Notes under the pieces: generated by a model
Told to the model about the DNA's origin: nothing
Database searches by the model: none
What the model saw: the letters and a program-made list of their open reading frames with translations, nothing else
From: Amycolatopsis aidingensis
GTDB lineage: Bacteria; Actinomycetota; Actinomycetes; Mycobacteriales; Pseudonocardiaceae
Reading direction: 5' to 3'
Assembly (NCBI RefSeq): GCF_018885265.1
Contig: NZ_CP076538.1
Span: forward strand, 5,802,001-5,866,000
DNA: 64,000 bases
Shown: positions 61,401-64,000 of the stretch, piece by piece
How positions within the stretch are numbered: position 1 is the first letter of the stretch
How the letters are laid out: each line of letters opens with the position of its first letter
Translations under genes and position numbers: made by a program

Positions 61401-62228
61401 GGTGGCGGTGAAAGTGCCCCCCGGCCCGCTCGGGTCGGCGGCCACGGCCAGCAACATGGTCGCGGGGGCGGATGCGTCCGTGGCCCTCGTCTGTTTCTCC
61501 TGAACCAGCGGGACCTCGGCCGCGACGTACCTGGCCCCCTGGTTGTTGTCCGTACGCACTGGGGTCGGCTTCCGGCACTCGGGCCGCTCCGGGGTGGTCA
61601 CCGCGCAGTCCGGGTAGCGTACGAGGCGTAGCCGGGCGCCGTAGTCACCACCGTAGGCGTGCTCGAATCCGGAGTAGTCGATTCGTACCGCCAGCTCGCC
61701 GGCACGCGCCTCGCCGACATCGGTGACGCGGAGCAGGGTACCCGCCAGTCCCAGCTCGGCCGAAGCGTCCTGGCCGAACGTCTCTACGCGCACGCGGTCC
61801 TCGACCGGAACGGCCGCGGTCCGGCTCTGCTCGGCCGCCTCTCCCGGGATCCGCCCCACTTCCACCGGCAGCTGCCCTGCCTGGCGATAGTCGACACTCG
61901 CGCCTGCCCCGTGCACATCGGTGTCCCGTTGCGCACGCAGGGTCCGCACGGGCAGCTCCACCTCGGCCCGCGCCGCGGCGGGCCAGGCCGGCTCCGGCAG
62001 GGCGCGGCCTGCCCGCTGCTCGGTCTGGCTCTCCGGCAGATCGCGTACCGGCACGGGACCGCCCGGAACGGACTTCTCCTGCTGCAGTGCGGGCAGCTTT
62101 GCCACGGTATCCGTTCCCGGTGGTGCGGCGACCGCAGGCGCCAACGATCCGCCAAGCACAACGCACAGCGTCATGATCATCCCGGCTCGGTACAGCCGTC
62201 GCACCCGCACGATGAACACCTTTCTCAT
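55425..62228 (-). CDS. Secreted RHS/YD-repeat polymorphic toxin with Hint domain and C-terminal toxin tip
   Basis: A 2267-residue secreted protein. A signal peptide (MIMTLCVVLGGSLAPAVAA) is followed by an N-terminal shell-forming region and many YD repeats (YTYDNLDRM, YTYDQLGRK). The RHS core ends near residue 1795 (AREYDPGTGRFISADPL). A Lys/Arg-rich pre-toxin region comes next. The Hint domain (2026-2173) begins CNSFAAGTLV, has TEGHPFW and ends NHNC, so self-cleavage can release the tip. The last 94 residues (HVNKKTLESVPTPHVQG, GGVRPAEPWEVP) resemble polymorphic toxin type 24; this naming is provisional. ATG 62228 is used; a GTG is one codon upstream. Confidence 0.9.
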   Translation of the reverse strand: MRKVFIVRVRRLYRAGMIMTLCVVLGGSLAPAVAAPPGTDTVAKLPALQQEKSVPGGPVPVRDLPESQTEQRAGRALPEPAWPAAARAEVELPVRTLRAQRDTDVHGAGASVDYRQAGQLPVEVGRIPGEAAEQSRTAAVPVEDRVRVETFGQDASAELGLAGTLLRVTDVGEARAGELAVRIDYSGFEHAYGGDYGARLRLVRYPDCAVTTPERPECRKPTPVRTDNNQGARYVAAEVPLVQEKQTRATDASAPATMLLAVAADPSGPGGTFTATKLSPTGSWSAGGSSGAFSYSHPFDLPPSPSGDVPSLALGYSSSSLDGRTSTTNNQASVVGDGWELNGGGYIERRYRPCSEDLGGNQGQTETGDRCWAGDNATMVLGGTSTELVRDQATGTWRPENDDGSRIERLTGAHNGDDNGEHWKVTSTDGTQYFLGVNRLPGWSAGKPETHSTWSAPVFGNHAGEPCHQATFAASWCQQAWRWNLDYSVDPQGNVVTYYYGAETNHYGRNKTADAGTSYTRGGYLERVEYGLRSDDLYGTAAARVLFGMSERCLSDGEITCAPEQLGKDTAKSWPDVPFDQICDSGKSCDGRYAPTFFSRKRLTKVTTQIKSGPGWQAVNSWSLRHQFPESRDGSAPALWLAGITHTGKVGGSASTPELTFGGLALQNRVNADEDLPSITRYRIVGIRNETGGYTQVTYSEPDCRRGERMPANPESNTMRCYPTWWTPEYAPEPILDWFHRYVVTQVVVDDRTGGSAQMSTAYEYLGGAAWHFDDNDLAKPEHRTWSQWRGYSKVRTITGKPGTTQSVSETLYLRGMDGDRLPGGGKRDVWVTDSEGGRVEDHDRLAGFARETRQFDGDTVLSASVNDPWLRGPTASRGDDSAFLLDKAAVRGRTLLPDGSWRRTEVTRMFNDQGLITQVDDAGDLAVKGDETCTRTTYARSTTKWMLTSVSRERKTALPCADGEGSNADVISDVRTSYDGKPHGEPPTRGEPTLVERWDGTGYQLVTRTSYDAYGRTVERTDGAGAKASIEYSPATGPATKVTTTNALGHVSVDELAPEWGSPVAEVGPNGERTDAEYDPLGRLTKVWFPGQSKAAGDKPSVEYGYAYRTDAPTVVTTKSLRDDDGYNVSYDLYDGLLRERQTQIPASGGGRVLTDTWYDSRGLQAKTNAAYYNKQPPADTLHGVLDNPVPNQTITRFDALQQPIAVTYYKLDKKQWETRTVHEGDRKHVTPPTGDTPTTVITNAQGQVVERRQYHGDKPEGDYDATRYTYNRKGRLESLTDPSGNTWRYEYDVLGRKVKDIDPDRGTTTYTYDNLDRMASTTDSRGRTLTYTYDQLGRKTGMFEGGETGTKLAEWTYDTLKKGLPTASTRFVDGQAYTRAVGWYDDQNRVTKSQVTIPEREGELAGTYTFRAGYTPNTGRVSSTTMPAAGGLPAENIYHKYNELGLPTKTYGIDVYAQEHLYSPYGETLRVSLGSGAKQTWITNNYEEGTRRLAETILDRNTDTGQRIADRSYSYDPAGNITRIADQPTGGPSDVQCFRYDYLRRLTEAFTPSSGDCAADPTVPGLGGAAPYWQEFGYDKAGNRVTQTKHTAEGDVDLAFDYPAAGQEQPHTLRAVTRTGPDGTARDEFGYDSTGNTTSRTIGGDTQTLEWDAEGKLAKVNHADGQVSSYIYDAAGDRLIKREPNKVVLYLPGMELALNTGNGEVTGERFYEHGDATVAVRSSVGGVTMLMGDHQGTGTARVAATDGLPVTRRYFDPFGNPRGEEPESWPGDQGFVGGVDDATGLTHVGAREYDPGTGRFISADPLMDLTDPQQINGYAYASNSPVTFSDPTGLMMGAACGPDGILCGSGEAMRDPNYINNRTYWMRKRGYSESMVRSFQRIEGRNQRWRAQQRRIYAQRRQAEAQALREMKISQEEYKRLRAEAASKKTWWDHAVEQVPELAADLVGLTDVKDCFEGGGLGSCVSALVGALPIGKIFKALKNAGKLVAAVIDGFRWERRVAAARARLAAVGAAAKRIFKRSGCNSFAAGTLVVMADGSRRAIEDVRLGDEVLAADPVSGESGPREVVATIVGRGAKDLVELTVAGERPGVELPGTVVATEGHPFWVPELREWVPAASVEPGTWLRTGSGSWVQVLGVRSWTAVGPVYNLTVSGIHTYHVAAGNTEILNHNCPAGRGGRKARIDPQAEGSHTVIKRNADDEITGYTTYKENPANPNGFDIEKRVDVVGGPHVNKKTLESVPTPHVQGPGIPGGVRPAEPWEVPGG

Positions 62229-62280
62229 CACGAAGCTGGAATGAACCAGGCGAACCGGCCGCCCATGACCGGAAACAGGC

Positions 62281-64000
62281 TCAGAACCGCACCGCCAACT
62301 GGCCGATCTCCTGATCGGTCGGTACTCCGGAGTACACCTTCACCTCGTCTACCAGCCCGTTCCACGGGTCGACGTCGCGCCCGTCCCAGCGCCCACGTCC
62401 GAGCAGCAGATCTCCATTGCCGTTCCAGCTCTGCGCCCCCGGGGTGACCCCGGACAGCTGGCCGTTGACGTAGATCCGGGCCTCGTCGGCCACCGCGTCG
62501 TAGACTCCGGTGAGATGGGTCCATTCACCGGCTACCGCATCACCGGCACTGGTAGCCAGCCATGCACCCTCCTGAGCGGCAGTGCCGGTGAGCCCGAAGT
62601 TCCACTTGTTGTTGTCCGGGCGGTACTGGAGCCAGAACGGAGACGCGGTGTCACCGAACACGCTCACCGCGGTGTGGTTGCCAATGAGCTCGTCGAGCCG
62701 GACCCAGGCGGCCACGGTGTACGAGCGGTCCGTGCGGATCGCCGGGCGTGGGGCACGGACGAGCCCGGTACCCGGCTCGGCGCCACCGATCACCCGGACA
62801 CTCGTGAACTCCCCGGTATCCCACGACGCCGTGCCCTCGAGCGTCGCGTTCCGCGCGGTGACCTCGTCCCGGGTTGTCGTCCCGGCACCTTCATCCAGCG
62901 CGTAGTACGCCCGGACGACCGGCTGATTGGCCAGCAAAGCGGCCTCGCTGTCGACAACGACGCGCTGGTAAACCCGGACGTCGTCCACCATGCCGGGGAA
63001 GGCGTCCACGCGCTGGCCGCTCCATTTCGCCCCGCCGATCTGGAAGTCACCGGTCGCATTCCACCCACTCGAGTAGGGGGTCTCCCCGGCGAGCACACCG
63101 TCCACGTACAGCCGCAGCTTGTCCGCGCCGTCGTCGTAGACGGCCAGAAGATGCGTCCAGACCCCGACCTCGACCGGTTCGGGCGACCGCACCCGTACGT
63201 GTCCGGTGCCGCCCCCATCAACGTCCTCTGGGAACATGGCGAAACCCCACTCGCCTTCCGGAGTGGCCTGCAACTGGAAGGCGCTCACCCGCGCACCATC
63301 CTGCGAGGCCACCGCGGGCCAGCGGCCGATCGCGTCCAGCTTCGCCCAGGCCGAAACCGAAAAACTGCCCGAGGTGTCCACCACCGGACCCTGGCTGTGC
63401 AGCCGGTCGTCGACCCCGTCCAGTAGCACCGCCTGCCCCCGGTACCCCGCCTCGTCGACGGTGGCCGCACCGGCCGCGGTGAGGGCGTGGCCGTTCCCTG
63501 TCCCGTCAGCGAGATCACCGTCCAGGGCCCAATGGCTGGTCAGACCGGGCTTCAGCGGGTCGTCGGCCTTGACGAACACCCGGTACCGGTAGATCTCCGA
63601 CCGGTTTCCCGCCCGGTCGACCGACCGGAGGAAAAGCGTCTGCGGCCCATCCAACGTGGGGGTCCACTCGATTGACGCGCCGCCACCGAGTCCGTTGGCA
63701 TCCACCCGGTTCTGCGGATCGTCGGTCTGCTCCTCGGTGAACGAGTACAGGTAGTACTGCACATCTGAGGTGCCTGCCGCGTCGAAGCTGAAGGTCCCGG
63801 TCTGGCCGAGACCACCCGAGGGCGTATCGAACGGGTAGTCCGTCGAGGTCACCGCGGGGAGCCCCGGTGGGGTTCGGTCCACTGTGAACTCACAGTTGCC
63901 TACCCAGTTCGAGCTCAGTTCACCATCGGATGAGTGCACCGACCAGTTGTACGTTTCCTGCTCGGACAGCGCGCTTTCCGGAACGTCGACCTGTGCGAAC
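62281..64000 (-). CDS. LamG-domain secreted protein upstream of the RHS toxin, 5' end outside window
   Basis: The frame is open through the right window edge, so the N-terminus is missing; an internal GTG at 63939 is not the start. The visible part has Ig-like or fibronectin-like segments (NWVGNCEFTVDRTPPGLPAV, SIEWTPTLDGPQTLFLRSVD), then two LamG/concanavalin-like domains. One begins SHWALDGDLADGTGNGH, the other YYALDEGAGTTTRDE, and each ends in a strand such as GMVDDVRVYQR or GLVDEVKVYSG. It ends 52 bases before the RHS gene on the same strand and probably acts with it, perhaps in surface adhesion or as part of its shell. Confidence 0.85.
   Translation of the reverse strand, partial: FAQVDVPESALSEQETYNWSVHSSDGELSSNWVGNCEFTVDRTPPGLPAVTSTDYPFDTPSGGLGQTGTFSFDAAGTSDVQYYLYSFTEEQTDDPQNRVDANGLGGGASIEWTPTLDGPQTLFLRSVDRAGNRSEIYRYRVFVKADDPLKPGLTSHWALDGDLADGTGNGHALTAAGAATVDEAGYRGQAVLLDGVDDRLHSQGPVVDTSGSFSVSAWAKLDAIGRWPAVASQDGARVSAFQLQATPEGEWGFAMFPEDVDGGGTGHVRVRSPEPVEVGVWTHLLAVYDDGADKLRLYVDGVLAGETPYSSGWNATGDFQIGGAKWSGQRVDAFPGMVDDVRVYQRVVVDSEAALLANQPVVRAYYALDEGAGTTTRDEVTARNATLEGTASWDTGEFTSVRVIGGAEPGTGLVRAPRPAIRTDRSYTVAAWVRLDELIGNHTAVSVFGDTASPFWLQYRPDNNKWNFGLTGTAAQEGAWLATSAGDAVAGEWTHLTGVYDAVADEARIYVNGQLSGVTPGAQSWNGNGDLLLGRGRWDGRDVDPWNGLVDEVKVYSGVPTDQEIGQLAVRF

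Overview
The window is high-GC DNA with GTG/ATG starts, tightly overlapping genes and actinobacterial family signatures (SepIVA, HelR-type helicase, a SigE-type sigma factor, pyruvate carboxylase). The gene set and a housekeeping chain resembling that of mycobacteria point to a Pseudonocardiaceae-like actinomycete (Amycolatopsis/Saccharomonospora type). This is inferred from gene content, not from a marker gene. I saw no tRNA, rRNA, CRISPR array, insertion sequence or prophage. No stretch longer than about 300 bases lacks a gene.

Bases 1-16060 hold a purine-degradation supercluster. On the + strand are a partial DauR-like regulator, then uraD, uraH, uricase and a xanthine/urate permease. Facing them on the - strand is a long operon-like run: three xanthine dehydrogenase subunits, an 8-oxoguanine/guanine deaminase, a cytidine-deaminase-fold guanine deaminase, an AzgA-type purine permease, a stand-alone allophanate-hydrolase C-terminal domain and an alpha/beta hydrolase. 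A PucR regulator is divergent from this run. Malate synthase with a divergent IclR regulator follows, and would consume glyoxylate made from allantoin. Allantoinase and allantoicase are not in the window.

Bases 16100-54910 contain a housekeeping chain on the - strand, read here from right to left: pyc, rsmD, coaD, sepIVA, yceD, rpmF, rnc, mutM, acyP, smc, ftsY. Accessory blocks are set into it: a sigma factor with an LCP protein (probably frameshifted), anmK with an SSF transporter, a small ribbon-helix-helix-like protein, a VOC protein, an amidohydrolase, a complete kdp operon (two small membrane peptides, then ABC and DE), a ROK protein, a stress protein, a PadR/HAAS pair, a secreted tandem RNase, HelR, an LLM oxidoreductase, an arginase-like protein and an adenylate cyclase.

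Bases 55133-64000 hold a secreted polymorphic toxin system: a LamG-domain protein running off the right edge, a 2267-residue RHS protein with a Hint domain and a short toxin tip, and an overlapping Imm53-type immunity gene.

The most unusual feature is a family of intergenic 21-bp phased repeats at five loci (about 2162-2314, 6346-6494, 23731-23818, 48941-49024 and 49865-49970). Every copy has the same internal unit order. Two loci are tail-to-tail pairs able to form long hairpins, and every locus lies just downstream of a stop codon. Other regulatory candidates are a DasR-like site at anmK, a perfect palindrome upstream of the ribbon-helix-helix gene, an operator between aceB and iclR, a ROK operator and three strong bidirectional terminators.
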